A stretch of 14,203 bases of DNA from Bacteroidales bacterium (GTDB lineage Bacteria > Bacteroidota > Bacteroidia > Bacteroidales > NBLH01), in contig JALWNR010000464.1 in NCBI GenBank assembly GCA_027083715.1, positions 1 to 14,203 of the forward strand. Direction: 5' to 3'. Of the stretch, positions 1 to 8,179 are shown piece after piece. The translations under genes and the position numbers were made by a program. Each line of letters opens with the position of its first letter. Within the stretch, counting starts at the first letter, position 1. The notes beneath the pieces are model-generated. The model did not search any database. It saw nothing but the letters and a program-made list of their open reading frames with translations, and was not told where the DNA came from.

Positions 1-218
1 TTATCTTTTTTATCATTTTATTAGCTCATTGATTATAAAAATACAATACATAATTTCAATTTTAGAGTAGCATAATAATATTTAATTTTTTTAGCATTAA
101 TTACCGATAAAACAAACCAGCAGATATCGAATTATTATACACATATAATATATAAGGTATAAGTTCAAGCTGTTTTCTGTCCCGTAAAAATGACAATTAT
201 TGTTTGAAAAATCTTAAT

Positions 219-243
219 AATCAGAAAAAAGCTGATTTTTCTT
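219..243 (+). terminator. Possible Rho-independent terminator of an upstream transcript
   Basis: AATCAG (219-224) and CTGATT (232-237) form a six-base-pair inverted repeat with a seven-base loop, followed by a T-rich stretch ending in TTTTTCTT. An alternative pairing of AGAAAA (223-228) with TTTTCT (237-242) competes with it. The stem is short and AT-rich, so termination strength is uncertain. Its place just before two promoter-like elements fits a boundary between transcription units. No upstream gene lies in the window to confirm this. Confidence 0.35.
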
Positions 244-253
244 AGCGAAACGT

Positions 254-284
254 TTTGAAACTTAAATAATTATTTCTAATTTTG
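254..284 (+). promoter_or_regulatory. Candidate promoter P1 (Bacteroidota type)
   Basis: TTTG at 254-257 and TAATTTTG at 277-284 are separated by 19 bases. This matches the known Bacteroidota primary-sigma consensus of a -33 TTG/TTTG and a -7 TAnnTTTG element. Transcription would start near base 291, giving a leader of about 90 bases before rpsL. No E. coli-style -35/-10 pair stands out. The match is seen in the sequence. Promoter activity is inferred. Confidence 0.6.
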
Positions 285-302
285 CAGCCGTTTTTTAGGC
301 TT

Positions 303-336
303 TTTGTTGTTTTAAATAAAATAAATTTTACCTTTG
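303..336 (+). promoter_or_regulatory. Candidate promoter P2 (Bacteroidota type), nearest rpsL
   Basis: TACCTTTG at 329-336 fits the -7 consensus TAnnTTTG exactly. A TTG at 307-309 lies 19 bases upstream, and an alternative TTTG at 303-306 lies 22 bases upstream. Transcription would start near 343, giving a leader of about 38 bases before rpsL. It lies just downstream of P1, so the operon may be driven by tandem promoters. Activity is inferred from the motif alone. Confidence 0.65.
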
Positions 337-353
337 CAGACCAATTTTAGAGA

Positions 354-368
354 ATGAAAATTATTTAA
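354..368 (+). other. Four-codon mini-ORF in the rpsL leader
   Basis: ATG-AAA-ATT-ATT-TAA (Met-Lys-Ile-Ile-stop) lies 12 bases before the rpsL start and in the same frame. Its ATG sits at the end of an eight-base loop between AATTTT (343-348) and AAAATT (357-362). It could be a leader peptide affecting rpsL translation, or chance in AT-rich DNA. Nothing in the sequence separates these options. Confidence 0.15.
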
Positions 369-380
369 TATATTGTCTTT

Positions 381-755
381 ATGCCTACAATACAGCAATT
401 AGTAAGAAAAGGGAGAACGAAATTAGTTGATAAAAGTAAAGCTCCGGCACTGGATAATTGTCCTCAAAGAAGAGGTGTATGTGTGCGTGTTTATACAACC
501 ACACCCAAAAAGCCAAACTCAGCAATGAGGAAAGTAGCCAGAGTAAGATTAACAAACGGAAAAGAAGTGAATGCTTATATTCCGGGTGAAGGTCATAACT
601 TACAGGAACACTCCATCGTGTTAATTCGCGGCGGAAGGGTAAAAGATTTGCCCGGTGTTCGTTATCACATTGTTCGCGGAGCTTTGGATACTTCCGGTGT
701 TGAAGGAAGAACCCAAAGACGTTCAAAATACGGAACTAAAAGACCAAAAAAATAG
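381..755 (+). CDS. rpsL: 30S ribosomal protein S12
   Basis: S12 sits at the decoding centre of the small subunit and helps check codon-anticodon pairing. The 124-residue protein has the usual family length and the standard start [12 protein letters not shown]. The conserved [13 protein letters not shown] block spans residues 39-51, with Lys43 present. Lys88, Asp89 and Pro91 are intact in the second decoding loop. Substitutions at Lys43 or Lys88 are known to give streptomycin resistance, so this form looks sensitive, and Asp89 corresponds to the residue methylthiolated in some bacteria. The C-terminus is Lys/Arg-rich. It is the first gene of the operon, just after two promoter-like elements, with no Shine-Dalgarno sequence before the ATG. 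Confidence 0.99.
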   Translation: MPTIQQLVRKGRTKLVDKSKAPALDNCPQRRGVCVRVYTTTPKKPNSAMRKVARVRLTNGKEVNAYIPGEGHNLQEHSIVLIRGGRVKDLPGVRYHIVRGALDTSGVEGRTQRRSKYGTKRPKK

Positions 756-778
756 TTTAAATCATTGAATAGTAAGAG

Positions 779-1255
779 ATGAGAAAAAGAAAACCCAAAA
801 AGAGAATTATTTTACCGGATCCTAAATTTAATGATACACTGGTAACAAGATTTGTCAATGATTTAATGATGTCCGGCAAAAAAAATATTTCTTATAAGAT
901 TTTTTATGATGCTTTGGATATTGTAGAAAAGAAAAATCCGAGTAAAGACAAAACTGCACTTGATGTGTGGAAAAAAGCATTAGAAAACATTACTCCTGCG
1001 GTTGAAGTTAAGAGCCGGAGAGTTGGAGGTGCTACTTTTCAGGTGCCAATGGAAATTCGTCCCGAAAGAAAAGAATCTATTAGTGTGAAAAATATGATTC
1101 TTTTTGCTCGTAAAAGAAGCGGGCGTTCGATGGCTGAAAAACTGGCTGCTGAAATTATTGCCGCTTATAATGAGGAAGGTGGTGCTTTTAAGAAAAAAGA
1201 AGATACTCATAGGATGGCTGAAGCTAATAAAGCTTTTGCATTTTTTAGATTTTAA
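779..1255 (+). CDS. rpsG: 30S ribosomal protein S7
   Basis: S7 binds the 3' major domain of 16S rRNA, nucleates assembly of the 30S head and lines the E site. The 158-residue protein is close to the usual length of about 156. It opens with the basic MRKRKPKKR tail, carries the conserved [10 protein letters not shown] beta-hairpin strand near residues 81-90, and ends with the typical [18 protein letters not shown] segment. It lies 23 bases after rpsL, the standard str order. In E. coli S7 represses translation of its own operon by binding the rpsL-rpsG spacer. This spacer is only 23 bases, so an identical structure cannot be placed in it. Confidence 0.99.
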   Translation: MRKRKPKKRIILPDPKFNDTLVTRFVNDLMMSGKKNISYKIFYDALDIVEKKNPSKDKTALDVWKKALENITPAVEVKSRRVGGATFQVPMEIRPERKESISVKNMILFARKRSGRSMAEKLAAEIIAAYNEEGGAFKKKEDTHRMAEANKAFAFFRF

Positions 1256-1279
1256 ACAGTAATTGATAGCGAGGAAGAG

Positions 1280-1284
1280 AAGGA
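1280..1284 (+). promoter_or_regulatory. Shine-Dalgarno-like site before fusA
   Basis: AAGGA lies nine bases before the fusA ATG, and a second purine-rich GAGGA sits at 1271-1275. Most genes here have no such motif, as is known for Bacteroidota, so a well-placed one before fusA stands out. Function is inferred from sequence and spacing only. Confidence 0.4.
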
Positions 1285-1293
1285 ATATTTAAA

Positions 1294-3399
1294 ATGAAAG
1301 ATTCAAATTTAAAATACACGCGTAATATTGGTATCATGGCACACATCGATGCCGGTAAAACAACTACCACCGAGCGTATATTGTTTTATACGGGTATTAC
1401 CCATAAAATTGGGGAAGTACATGATGGTGCTGCCACTATGGACTGGATGGTGCAGGAACAGGAACGTGGAATTACCATTACCTCAGCTGCTACAACAACT
1501 TATTGGAAATATAAAGGACAAGAACATAAAATCAATATTATTGACACTCCCGGACACGTTGATTTTACCGTTGAAGTTGAGCGTTCTTTGCGTGTATTGG
1601 ATGGTGCTGTTGCTGTTTTTTGTGCAGTTGGTGGTGTTGAACCACAATCAGAAACCGTTTGGAGACAAGCAGATAAATATAAAGTACCAAGAATTGCTTT
1701 TGTAAATAAAATGGATCGTACCGGTGCTGATTTTTTCGATGTGGTTAGTCAAATTGAAGATAAGTTAGGAGCTAATCCGGTACCTTTGCAAATACCTATT
1801 GGTGCGGAAGAAGGTTTTCGCGGTGTCGTTGATCTTATTGAGCGTAAAGCTATTATTTGGACAGAAGACGAAACAATGGGGACAAAATACGAATATACTG
1901 ATGTTCCTGAAGATTTAGTAGATACTGTTGAAGAATGGCGTGAAAAGTTAGTAGAGGCTGTTGCTGAATCTGATGATGAATTTTTAGAGCGCTTTTTTGA
2001 AGATAGAGAATCAATTACAGTTGATGAATTTATGGAAGTAACCCGTAAAGCGGTTATTGATATGAAAATTGTTCCTGTTTTAGCAGGTTCTGCATTTAAA
2101 AATAAAGGTGTTCAACGCTTATTAGATGCTATTGTTGCGCTATTGCCAAGTCCTTTAGATATTGATGCAATTGAAGGTATTAATCCTAAAAATGACGAAA
2201 ATATTACTCGCACGCCTTCTGAAGAAGAGCCTTTAGCTGCTCTTGCATTTAAAATTACTACCGATCCTTTTGTAGGACGTTTGGCATATATCCGTGTTTA
2301 TTCAGGTGTTTTAAAAGCAGGTTCTTATGTTTATAATCCAAGAACCCGTAAACGTGAACGTATTTCACGTTTGTACCAAATGCATGCAAATAAACAAAAC
2401 CCCCAAGAAGAAATAAAAGCAGGTGATATTTGTTCGGCTGTTGGATTTAAAGACATCCGTACAGGAGATACACTTTGTGATGAGAATAAACAAATCGTTT
2501 TAGAGTCAATGGAGTTTCCGGAGCCAGTTATTGGTATTGCGGTTGAACCTAAAACTCAAAAAGATTTAGATAAATTAGGAAATGGTTTAGCAAAATTAGC
2601 CGAAGAAGATCCTACATTTCAGGTTAAAACTGATGAAAATACAGGGCAAACCGTTATTAGTGGAATGGGTGAATTACACCTAGAAATTTTAATTGATCGC
2701 TTAAAGCGAGAATTTAAAGTAGAGTGCAATCAGGGTGCACCGCAAGTTGCTTATAAAGAGAAGCTTACAGGAACGGTTGAGCATCGTGAAGTATTTAAAA
2801 AGCAAACCGGTGGACGTGGTAAATTTGCAGATATCATCGTTAAAATTTCGCCTGCCGATGAAGGTGTTACAGGTTTGCAATTTATTAACTCTGTTACCGG
2901 TGGACGTATTCCCCGAGAATTTATTCCTTCTGTTGAGAAAGGATTTAAAGAGGCTATGAATAATGGTCCATTAGCTGGATATCCTTTGGATAGCATGAAA
3001 GTTGAATTGTTAGATGGTTCATTCCACCCTGTTGATTCAGATCAGTTGTCTTTTGAGTTAGCTGCAAAAATGGCTTTCAGGCATGCTGCTCCAAAAGCAA
3101 AGCCGGTATTATTAGAGCCAATTATGTCTGCCGAAGTAGTTACCCCCGAAGAATATATGGGTGATATTATTTCAGACTTTAATAAACGTCGTGGACAGAT
3201 TGAAGGAATGGAGTCAAAAGGTAATGCTCGTGTTGTTAAAGCATTAGTTCCTTTGGCAGAAAAATTTGGTTATGTTACTGTTTTAAGAACAATTTCATCA
3301 GGGCGTGCAACTTCCTCAATGGTATTTTCACATTACGATGTTGTTCCTGATAACATTGCCAAAGAGGTTATTGAAAAAAATATGGGTAAATCAGAATAA
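1294..3399 (+). CDS. fusA: Elongation factor G (translocation GTPase)
   Basis: EF-G uses GTP to move tRNAs and mRNA through the ribosome, and with RRF it splits ribosomes after termination. The 701-residue protein has every GTPase motif: the P-loop AHIDAGKT (16-23), switch I RGITIT (58-63), DTPGH (84-88) with the catalytic His88, NKMD (138-141) and SAF (266-268). Domains II to V follow at normal length, with [13 protein letters not shown] typical of domain III and the SGRATSS segment near the C-terminus. Its place after rpsG marks it as the str-operon EF-G. Many Bacteroidota carry a second, divergent EF-G elsewhere. The 38-base gap before this gene is the longest in the operon. Unlike in E. 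coli, no tuf gene follows. Confidence 0.98.
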   Translation: MKDSNLKYTRNIGIMAHIDAGKTTTTERILFYTGITHKIGEVHDGAATMDWMVQEQERGITITSAATTTYWKYKGQEHKINIIDTPGHVDFTVEVERSLRVLDGAVAVFCAVGGVEPQSETVWRQADKYKVPRIAFVNKMDRTGADFFDVVSQIEDKLGANPVPLQIPIGAEEGFRGVVDLIERKAIIWTEDETMGTKYEYTDVPEDLVDTVEEWREKLVEAVAESDDEFLERFFEDRESITVDEFMEVTRKAVIDMKIVPVLAGSAFKNKGVQRLLDAIVALLPSPLDIDAIEGINPKNDENITRTPSEEEPLAALAFKITTDPFVGRLAYIRVYSGVLKAGSYVYNPRTRKRERISRLYQMHANKQNPQEEIKAGDICSAVGFKDIRTGDTLCDENKQIVLESMEFPEPVIGIAVEPKTQKDLDKLGNGLAKLAEEDPTFQVKTDENTGQTVISGMGELHLEILIDRLKREFKVECNQGAPQVAYKEKLTGTVEHREVFKKQTGGRGKFADIIVKISPADEGVTGLQFINSVTGGRIPREFIPSVEKGFKEAMNNGPLAGYPLDSMKVELLDGSFHPVDSDQLSFELAAKMAFRHAAPKAKPVLLEPIMSAEVVTPEEYMGDIISDFNKRRGQIEGMESKGNARVVKALVPLAEKFGYVTVLRTISSGRATSSMVFSHYDVVPDNIAKEVIEKNMGKSE

Positions 3400-3410
3400 T
3401 ATTTGAATTT

Positions 3411-3716
3411 ATGAGTCAAAAGATTCGCATTAAGTTAAAGTCATACGATCATAATTTGGTTGATAATTCAGCTGAGAAGATTGTGAAAACTGTTAAACAA
3501 ACAGGTGCAGTTGTAAGTGGACCAATTCCGTTACCTACGCACAGAAGAGTATTTACGGTTTTAAGATCGACTTTTGTAAATAAAAAATCACGTGAGCAAT
3601 TTCAATTATCTTCTTTCAAAAGATTGATTGATATTTATAGCACCAATTCTAAAACTATTGATGCTTTGATGAAATTGGAGTTGCCTAGTGGTGTTGAAGT
3701 AGAAATTAAGGTTTAA
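3411..3716 (+). CDS. rpsJ: 30S ribosomal protein S10 (NusE)
   Basis: S10 is a 30S head protein and, as NusE, a known partner of NusB and NusG in transcription antitermination and transcription-translation coupling. The protein is 101 residues, the usual size. It shows the N-terminal [12 protein letters not shown], the [17 protein letters not shown] loop near residues 38-54 and the C-terminal [11 protein letters not shown] strand. It starts 11 bases after fusA. In E. coli rpsJ begins a separate operon with a long L4-controlled leader. There is no room for that leader here, so L4 control of that kind is absent or lies elsewhere. Confidence 0.99.
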   Translation: MSQKIRIKLKSYDHNLVDNSAEKIVKTVKQTGAVVSGPIPLPTHRRVFTVLRSTFVNKKSREQFQLSSFKRLIDIYSTNSKTIDALMKLELPSGVEVEIKV

Positions 3717-3732
3717 GGAAAATTTGTAAAAG

Positions 3733-4350
3733 ATGCCTGGATTAATTGGAAAAAAAATCGGAATGACTTCCGTTTTCAGTGCCGAGGGAAAAAATATTCC
3801 ATGCACTGTTTTAGAGGTAGGTCCTTGCGTAGTTACTCAAATAAAAACTGAGGAAACAGACGGGTACAATGCAGTACAAATTGCTTATGATGACAAAAGT
3901 GAAAAACATGCTACTAAAGCAGACTTGGGTCATTTTAAAAAAGCAAATACCGCACCCAAACGTAAGGTCATAGAGCTTAAAGGTTTTGTAAAGGACTGGA
4001 AAGTTGGAGATATTATCGGTGTTGATTACTTTAACGATGACGCATGGTTAGACGTTAGTGGTATCAGTAAAGGTAAAGGTTTTCAAGGTGTGGTTAAACG
4101 CCATGGTTTTCGTGGTGTAGGTGATCAAACACACGGTCAGCATAATAGGAATAGAGCACCGGGTTCATTAGGCGCATCGTCATATCCTTCAAGAGTATTT
4201 AAAGGTATGAAAATGGCTGGTAGAACCGGAGGTAAGAAAGTAAAAGTTTTAAACCTTAAGGTGATTAAAGTTATTCCTGAAAATAACATATTAATTTTAA
4301 AAGGTTCCGTTCCGGGACCGAAAGGTTCATACTTAATTATTGAAAAATAA
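3733..4350 (+). CDS. rplC: 50S ribosomal protein L3
   Basis: L3 binds 23S rRNA early in 50S assembly and sends a long loop towards the peptidyl transferase centre. The 205-residue protein starts [12 protein letters not shown], as the family does, and has the [14 protein letters not shown] segment and [15 protein letters not shown] towards the C-terminus. In E. coli the loop reads GSIGQNQTPG and carries a glutamine methylated by PrmB. Here the matching stretch is [10 protein letters not shown], with no glutamine, so that modification cannot occur at this position. The stop codon overlaps the rplD start by one base (TAATG), suggesting coupled translation. Confidence 0.99.
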   Translation: MPGLIGKKIGMTSVFSAEGKNIPCTVLEVGPCVVTQIKTEETDGYNAVQIAYDDKSEKHATKADLGHFKKANTAPKRKVIELKGFVKDWKVGDIIGVDYFNDDAWLDVSGISKGKGFQGVVKRHGFRGVGDQTHGQHNRNRAPGSLGASSYPSRVFKGMKMAGRTGGKKVKVLNLKVIKVIPENNILILKGSVPGPKGSYLIIEK

Positions 4351-4973
4351 TGGAACTGACAGTATATAACATAGAAGGTAAGGATACCGGACGTAAGGTA
4401 AACTTAAATGATGAGATTTTTGGTATTGAGCCTAATGATCATGCAATTTATTTGGATGTAAAGAGGCATATGGCAAATAAACGCCAAGGAACTCATAAGG
4501 CTAAAGAACGTTCTGAAGTACGTGGTAGTACCCGAAAGATTAAAAAACAAAAGGGTACAGGTTCTGCCAGAGCAGGCAGTATCAAAAATCCTTTATTTAG
4601 AGGAGGAGGTCGTGTTTTCGGACCTCGACCACGTGATTATAGTTTCAAACTCAACAAAAAAGTAAAAAAGCTTGCTCGAAAATCAGCTTTAACTTATAAA
4701 TTAAAAGCAAATGAGCTTTTTATTGTTGAAGATTTTACTTTTGACACTCCTAAAACTAAGCAATACACGGCTTTTGAAAAGAATTTAAAAATAAATGATA
4801 AAAAGTCTGTTTTAGTTTTAGCAGAACCAAATAAAAACTTATATTTGTCATCCCGAAATTTACAGGGTTCTAAGACGATAACAGTATCTGAATTAACAAC
4901 TTATGACATCTTGAACACTAAAGCACTTGTGCTTTCTGAAAGTTCAGTTGATGTATTAGAAAAAACATTTTAG
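4350..4973 (+). CDS. rplD: 50S ribosomal protein L4
   Basis: L4 (L4/L1e family) binds 23S rRNA domain I, and its extended loop forms part of the narrowing in the peptide exit tunnel. The protein has 207 residues, against 201 in E. coli. The tunnel loop is plain: [20 protein letters not shown] starts near residue 65 and [14 protein letters not shown] follows. Lys68 aligns with E. coli Lys63, a known macrolide-resistance position. In E. coli L4 also represses the S10 operon, but that leader is missing here. The ATG shares its first base with the rplC stop. Confidence 0.98.
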   Translation: MELTVYNIEGKDTGRKVNLNDEIFGIEPNDHAIYLDVKRHMANKRQGTHKAKERSEVRGSTRKIKKQKGTGSARAGSIKNPLFRGGGRVFGPRPRDYSFKLNKKVKKLARKSALTYKLKANELFIVEDFTFDTPKTKQYTAFEKNLKINDKKSVLVLAEPNKNLYLSSRNLQGSKTITVSELTTYDILNTKALVLSESSVDVLEKTF

Positions 4974-4975
4974 TG

Positions 4976-5266
4976 ATGGATATTTTGCAAAAGCCGATTA
5001 TTACAGAGAAAATGACGATTCAAGGCGAAAAAATGAATCGCTACGGATTTATTGTTGATGTTAGAGCAAACAAAATTCAGATTAAAAGAGCTGTTGAAGA
5101 TTTATATAATGTAACTGTTGAATCTGTGAATACGATGCGTTATGGTGGTAAAAACAAATCACGTTATACCAAAACCGGAATTCAAAAAGGCAAAACTAAT
5201 GCATTTAAAAAAGCAGTAGTTACATTACAAGATGGAGATACGATTGATTTTTATAGCAATATTTAA
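4976..5266 (+). CDS. rplW: 50S ribosomal protein L23
   Basis: L23 sits at the tunnel exit and is the known docking site for trigger factor and the signal recognition particle. The protein has 96 residues from this start, in the normal range. It begins [14 protein letters not shown], matching the family's usual N-terminal KPIITEK motif, and ends with the [13 protein letters not shown] strand. An in-frame GTG one codon upstream (4973) overlaps the rplD stop as TAGTG and would add one methionine. I prefer the ATG because it gives the usual family N-terminus. The gene is five bases ahead of rplB. Confidence 0.96.
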   Translation: MDILQKPIITEKMTIQGEKMNRYGFIVDVRANKIQIKRAVEDLYNVTVESVNTMRYGGKNKSRYTKTGIQKGKTNAFKKAVVTLQDGDTIDFYSNI

Positions 5267-5271
5267 AAAAA

Positions 5272-6096
5272 ATGGCTGTACGTAAAATAAAACCGACAAC
5301 ACCGGGGCAAAGAGGAAAAGTTGCCAATACATTTGCAGAGATTACCAAATCTGTACCTGAAAAATCGCTTTTGGCTTCTAAAAAGAAATCAGGCGGTAGG
5401 AACAATTCTGGTAAAATGACGGTTCGTAATATAGGTGGCGGACATAAAAAAAGATATAGAGTTATAGACTTTTTGCGAAACAAAGACGGAGTACCGGCTA
5501 CTGTGAAAGCAATTGAATACGATCCAAATCGTTCTGCTCGTATTGCTTTGTTATATTATGCTGATGGTGAAAAAAGATACATTATTGCGCCTAACGGATT
5601 AAAAGTCGGACAGGAAATAATGTCAGGTAAAGATGCTAATCCTGAGGTTGGTAACACTTTATTTTTATCAGATATCCCCTTAGGAACGGTAATTCATAAT
5701 ATTGAGATGGTACCCGGTAAGGGGGCCGTTTTAGCAAGAAGTGCAGGAGCTTATGCCCAATTAACTTCACGTGATGGTAAATATGCTATTATTAAATTAC
5801 CATCAGGAGAATCTAGAATGATTTTGGTTACTTGTCGTGCTACTATTGGTACTGTTTCTAATTCAGAACATATGTTAGAACGGTCTGGAAAAGCCGGTAG
5901 AAGCCGTTGGTTAGGGAAAAGACCTAGAGTACGCGGGGTTGCAATGAACCCTGTTGACCATCCAATGGGTGGTGGAGAAGGTAAATCATCCGGTGGACAT
6001 CCACGTTCTAGAACAGGTTTATTAGCAAAAGGTTATAAAACCCGTTCAAAAAAGAAGCCTTCAAACAAATATATTGTTGAAAAAAGAAAGAAATAA
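5272..6096 (+). CDS. rplB: 50S ribosomal protein L2
   Basis: L2 is a primary 23S rRNA-binding protein needed for subunit joining and peptidyl transferase activity. The 274-residue protein matches the usual length of about 273. It carries [13 protein letters not shown] near residues 51-63 (OB-like RNA-binding domain) and the C-terminal signature [20 protein letters not shown]. Many bacteria read VDHPHGGGEG there. This one has Met in place of the second His but keeps the first. I recall this variant from other Bacteroidota, so it is probably a lineage trait. Only five A residues separate it from rplW. Confidence 0.99.
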   Translation: MAVRKIKPTTPGQRGKVANTFAEITKSVPEKSLLASKKKSGGRNNSGKMTVRNIGGGHKKRYRVIDFLRNKDGVPATVKAIEYDPNRSARIALLYYADGEKRYIIAPNGLKVGQEIMSGKDANPEVGNTLFLSDIPLGTVIHNIEMVPGKGAVLARSAGAYAQLTSRDGKYAIIKLPSGESRMILVTCRATIGTVSNSEHMLERSGKAGRSRWLGKRPRVRGVAMNPVDHPMGGGEGKSSGGHPRSRTGLLAKGYKTRSKKKPSNKYIVEKRKK

Positions 6097-6117
6097 TAAC
6101 GTAATATTCGTATTAAT

Positions 6118-6387
6118 ATGAGTCGTTCATTAAAAAAAGGTCCTTATATTGACTATAAACTGGAAAGAAAAGTTCTTGCCATGAACGAATCCGGTAAAAA
6201 AACAGTAATTAAAACATGGGCACGCAGCTCCATGATTTCACCAGACTTTGTTGGTAATACCATTGCTGTTCATAACGGAAATAAGTTTATTCCGGTTTAT
6301 ATCACTGAAAATATGGTAGGTCATAAATTAGGAGAATTTGCACCAACACGTACTTTTAGAGGACATGCTGGAAATAAAAAGAAATAA
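6118..6387 (+). CDS. rpsS: 30S ribosomal protein S19
   Basis: S19 sits in the 30S head next to S13 and helps form bridges with the large subunit. The 89-residue protein is of normal size and starts [12 protein letters not shown]. It has the [21 protein letters not shown] segment beginning near residue 35 and the family signature around [19 protein letters not shown]. It lies 21 bases after rplB with no Shine-Dalgarno motif, in the standard S10-operon order between L2 and L22. Confidence 0.99.
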   Translation: MSRSLKKGPYIDYKLERKVLAMNESGKKTVIKTWARSSMISPDFVGNTIAVHNGNKFIPVYITENMVGHKLGEFAPTRTFRGHAGNKKK

Positions 6388-6411
6388 CGATTGAGAAAAA
6401 GTTAAGATAAA

Positions 6412-6813
6412 ATGGGAGCAAGAAAGAAACAAAGGGCAGAAGCTATAAAAGAGGCAAAGAAAACCAGATATTATGCGGTTTTAAAAAATTGTCCGACTTC
6501 ACCCAGAAAAATGCGCTTAGTTGCAGATTTAATTCGCGGTGTTGACGTTCAACAAGCCCTGGATATTTTAAAATTCAATCCTAAGGAAGCATCAAGAAGA
6601 TTGGAGAAATTACTCCTTTCTGCTATTGCAAACTGGAGAGCAAAAAACGAAGGTGTGCGTATGGAAGATGCTGATCTATATGTTAAAGAAGTTTTTGTAG
6701 ATTCTGCAAGAATTTTAAAAAGACTTCGTCCGGCACCGCAAGGACGTGCTCATAGAATTAGGAAAAGATCTAATCATGTAACTATTGTTTTAGAAAGCAA
6801 TCAAACAAATTAA
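6412..6813 (+). CDS. rplV: 50S ribosomal protein L22
   Basis: L22 contacts all 23S rRNA domains, and its beta-hairpin reaches the exit-tunnel constriction facing L4. The protein has 133 residues, against 110 in E. coli. The extra length is mainly a basic N-terminal extension of about 20 residues ([19 protein letters not shown]), a form I know from other Bacteroidota. The core starts near [17 protein letters not shown], and the C-terminal [19 protein letters not shown] follows the tunnel hairpin. Consecutive TAA and TAG stop codons separate it from rpsC. Confidence 0.98.
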   Translation: MGARKKQRAEAIKEAKKTRYYAVLKNCPTSPRKMRLVADLIRGVDVQQALDILKFNPKEASRRLEKLLLSAIANWRAKNEGVRMEDADLYVKEVFVDSARILKRLRPAPQGRAHRIRKRSNHVTIVLESNQTN

Positions 6814-6816
6814 TAG

Positions 6817-7512
6817 ATGGGACAAAAGGTTAATCCAATTAGCAATAGATTAGGAATCATTAAAGGATGGGATTCCAATTGGTATGGTGGAAAGGACTAT
6901 TCAGCGAAATTAGTTGAAGATTCTAAAATCAGAAAGTATCTGAATGTACGTTTAGCAAAAGCAAATGTATCTAAAATTGTTATTGAACGTACATTAAAAT
7001 TGATAACAGTAACTGTTCACACTTCAAGACCCGGTATTATTATCGGTAAGAGTGGTGCTGAGGTAGATAAGCTACGTGAGGAGTTGAAAAAAATTACCAG
7101 AAAAGAAGTTCAAATAAATATATTTGAGATTAAACGTCCTGAATTGAATGCTACTTTAGTTGCAAATAATATTGCCCGTCAGGTTGAAGGAAACATCGCA
7201 TATCGTAGAGCAGTTAAAATGGCTATTGCTTCTACTATGAGAATGGGTGCAGGAGGAATTAAAGTATTGGTTTCTGGTCGTCTTAACGGTGCTGAGATGG
7301 CACGCTCTGAAACCTATAAAGAAGGTAGAATACCATTACATACTTTCCGTGCTGATATAGATTATCATTTAGCCGAAGCCCTAACTAAGGTGGGTTTAAT
7401 TGGTATTAAAGTATGGATATTTGACAAAGAAGTTTATGGTAAACGCGATTTATCACCAAACTTCGGATTGAAAAACCAAAGACAAAAAAGCTTTAAAAAG
7501 CGTAGAAAATAA
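6817..7512 (+). CDS. rpsC: 30S ribosomal protein S3
   Basis: S3 forms part of the mRNA entry pore and of the ribosomal helicase with S4 and S5. The 231-residue protein is of normal size and starts [15 protein letters not shown] type II KH domain is marked by GIIIGKSG at residues 73-80, followed by EVDKLREEL. The C-terminal domain has [20 protein letters not shown] and IGIKVWIF. The final stretch is strongly basic. It begins three bases after the rplV stop, with the spacer itself being a second stop codon, TAG. Confidence 0.99.
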   Translation: MGQKVNPISNRLGIIKGWDSNWYGGKDYSAKLVEDSKIRKYLNVRLAKANVSKIVIERTLKLITVTVHTSRPGIIIGKSGAEVDKLREELKKITRKEVQINIFEIKRPELNATLVANNIARQVEGNIAYRRAVKMAIASTMRMGAGGIKVLVSGRLNGAEMARSETYKEGRIPLHTFRADIDYHLAEALTKVGLIGIKVWIFDKEVYGKRDLSPNFGLKNQRQKSFKKRRK

Positions 7513-7520
7513 ACTTTTAG

Positions 7521-7525
7521 AAGGA
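7521..7525 (+). promoter_or_regulatory. Shine-Dalgarno-like site before rplP
   Basis: AAGGA (GAAGGA including base 7520) is seven bases before the rplP ATG, a good position for pairing with the 16S rRNA tail. Neighbouring genes mostly lack such a motif. Function is inferred from sequence and spacing. Confidence 0.4.
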
Positions 7526-7532
7526 TTAAATC

Positions 7533-7967
7533 ATGTTACAACCAAAAAAAGTAAAATTTAGAAAGCAGCAGAAGGGTAGAATGAAAGGAAATGCCCAAAG
7601 AGGAAATAAACTTTCATTTGGTTCTTTTGGAATAAAGGCTTTAGAAAGTACCTGGATTACAGCTCGGCAGATAGAGGCTGCTCGTCAGGCAGTAACAAGA
7701 TATATGAAGAGGGAAGGACAGATTTGGATTCGTATTTTCCCTGACAAACCAGTTACTAAAAAGCCAGCAGAAGTAAGAATGGGTAAAGGTAAAGGAGCTC
7801 CTGAATTATGGGTGGCAAGAGTTACTCCCGGAAGAATACTTTTTGAAGCAGAGGGTGTGCCTTATGATGTTGCAAAAGAGGCCTTACGTTTGGCTGCTCA
7901 AAAATTACCAATAGCAACAAAGTTTGTTGTAAGACATGATTATGAGGAAACTTTAACTATTGAATAA
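7533..7967 (+). CDS. rplP: 50S ribosomal protein L16
   Basis: L16 binds near the A site of the 50S subunit and helps position tRNA. The 144-residue protein is slightly longer than the E. coli one (136). It starts [16 protein letters not shown] and carries the signatures [21 protein letters not shown] and [10 protein letters not shown]. Arg82 aligns with E. coli Arg81, the residue hydroxylated by YcfD/RoxA in that species. Whether it is modified here cannot be told. The stop overlaps the rpmC start by one base (TAATG). Confidence 0.98.
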   Translation: MLQPKKVKFRKQQKGRMKGNAQRGNKLSFGSFGIKALESTWITARQIEAARQAVTRYMKREGQIWIRIFPDKPVTKKPAEVRMGKGKGAPELWVARVTPGRILFEAEGVPYDVAKEALRLAAQKLPIATKFVVRHDYEETLTIE

Positions 7968-8170
7968 TGAAAAATTCAGAAATAAGAGAGTTATCAAATA
8001 AAGAACTCAAAGAAAAAATAGAGGATGAAAAAGCGCATCTTGTTCGATTAAAATTGAACCATGCTGTTTCTCCACTAGACAATCCAAACAAGTTAAGAGA
8101 ATCTCGACGTTTGGTTGCACGTTTAAATACCGAATTAAGGAAAAGAGAACTATCTGAAAATCAAGAATAG
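7967..8170 (+). CDS. rpmC: 50S ribosomal protein L29
   Basis: L29 is a small helical-hairpin protein beside L23 at the tunnel exit. The 67 residues fit the family. It reads [18 protein letters not shown] at the start, then a helix turn around HAVSPLDNPNKLRESRRLVA and a basic C-terminal helix. Its ATG shares its A with the rplP stop, so its translation is probably coupled to L16. The order L16-L29-S17 is standard. Confidence 0.97.
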   Translation: MKNSEIRELSNKELKEKIEDEKAHLVRLKLNHAVSPLDNPNKLRESRRLVARLNTELRKRELSENQE

Positions 8171-8179
8171 ATTGAAATC

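Larger units (their letters stand above)
1..380. other. Gene-less AT-rich upstream region of the operon
   Basis: No credible coding region or RNA gene is visible in these 380 bases. Bases 1-218 are extremely AT-rich, with short AT-only repeats around 140-160, and I can assign nothing to them. From 219 onward the region holds a possible terminator hairpin, two candidate promoters and the 5' leader of rpsL, each listed separately. The gene upstream of the window is not visible. The possible terminator suggests an upstream transcription unit ends before this operon begins, which is inference. Confidence 0.7.

Noticed and set aside
130..175. Possible tRNA or small RNA suggested by GGTATAAGTTCAAGC
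   Set aside because: The GTTCAAGC stretch recalls a T-loop, but no matching stems, acceptor arm or anticodon arm can be built around it.
286..305. AGCC/GGCT stem followed by T residues, possible attenuator after P1
   Set aside because: The stem is only four base pairs with an eight-base loop, and its 5' arm falls at or before the expected P1 transcript start.
385..726. 113-residue antisense ORF opposite rpsL, with a hydrophobic stretch
   Set aside because: It lies wholly opposite a highly conserved S12 gene. Its hydrophobicity comes from reading Lys/Arg-rich codons in reverse, and it has no promoter or family match that I can recognise.
1328..1705. Alternative-frame ORF within fusA
   Set aside because: It is out of frame with an intact EF-G gene carrying all GTPase motifs. 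Its protein resembles nothing I know.
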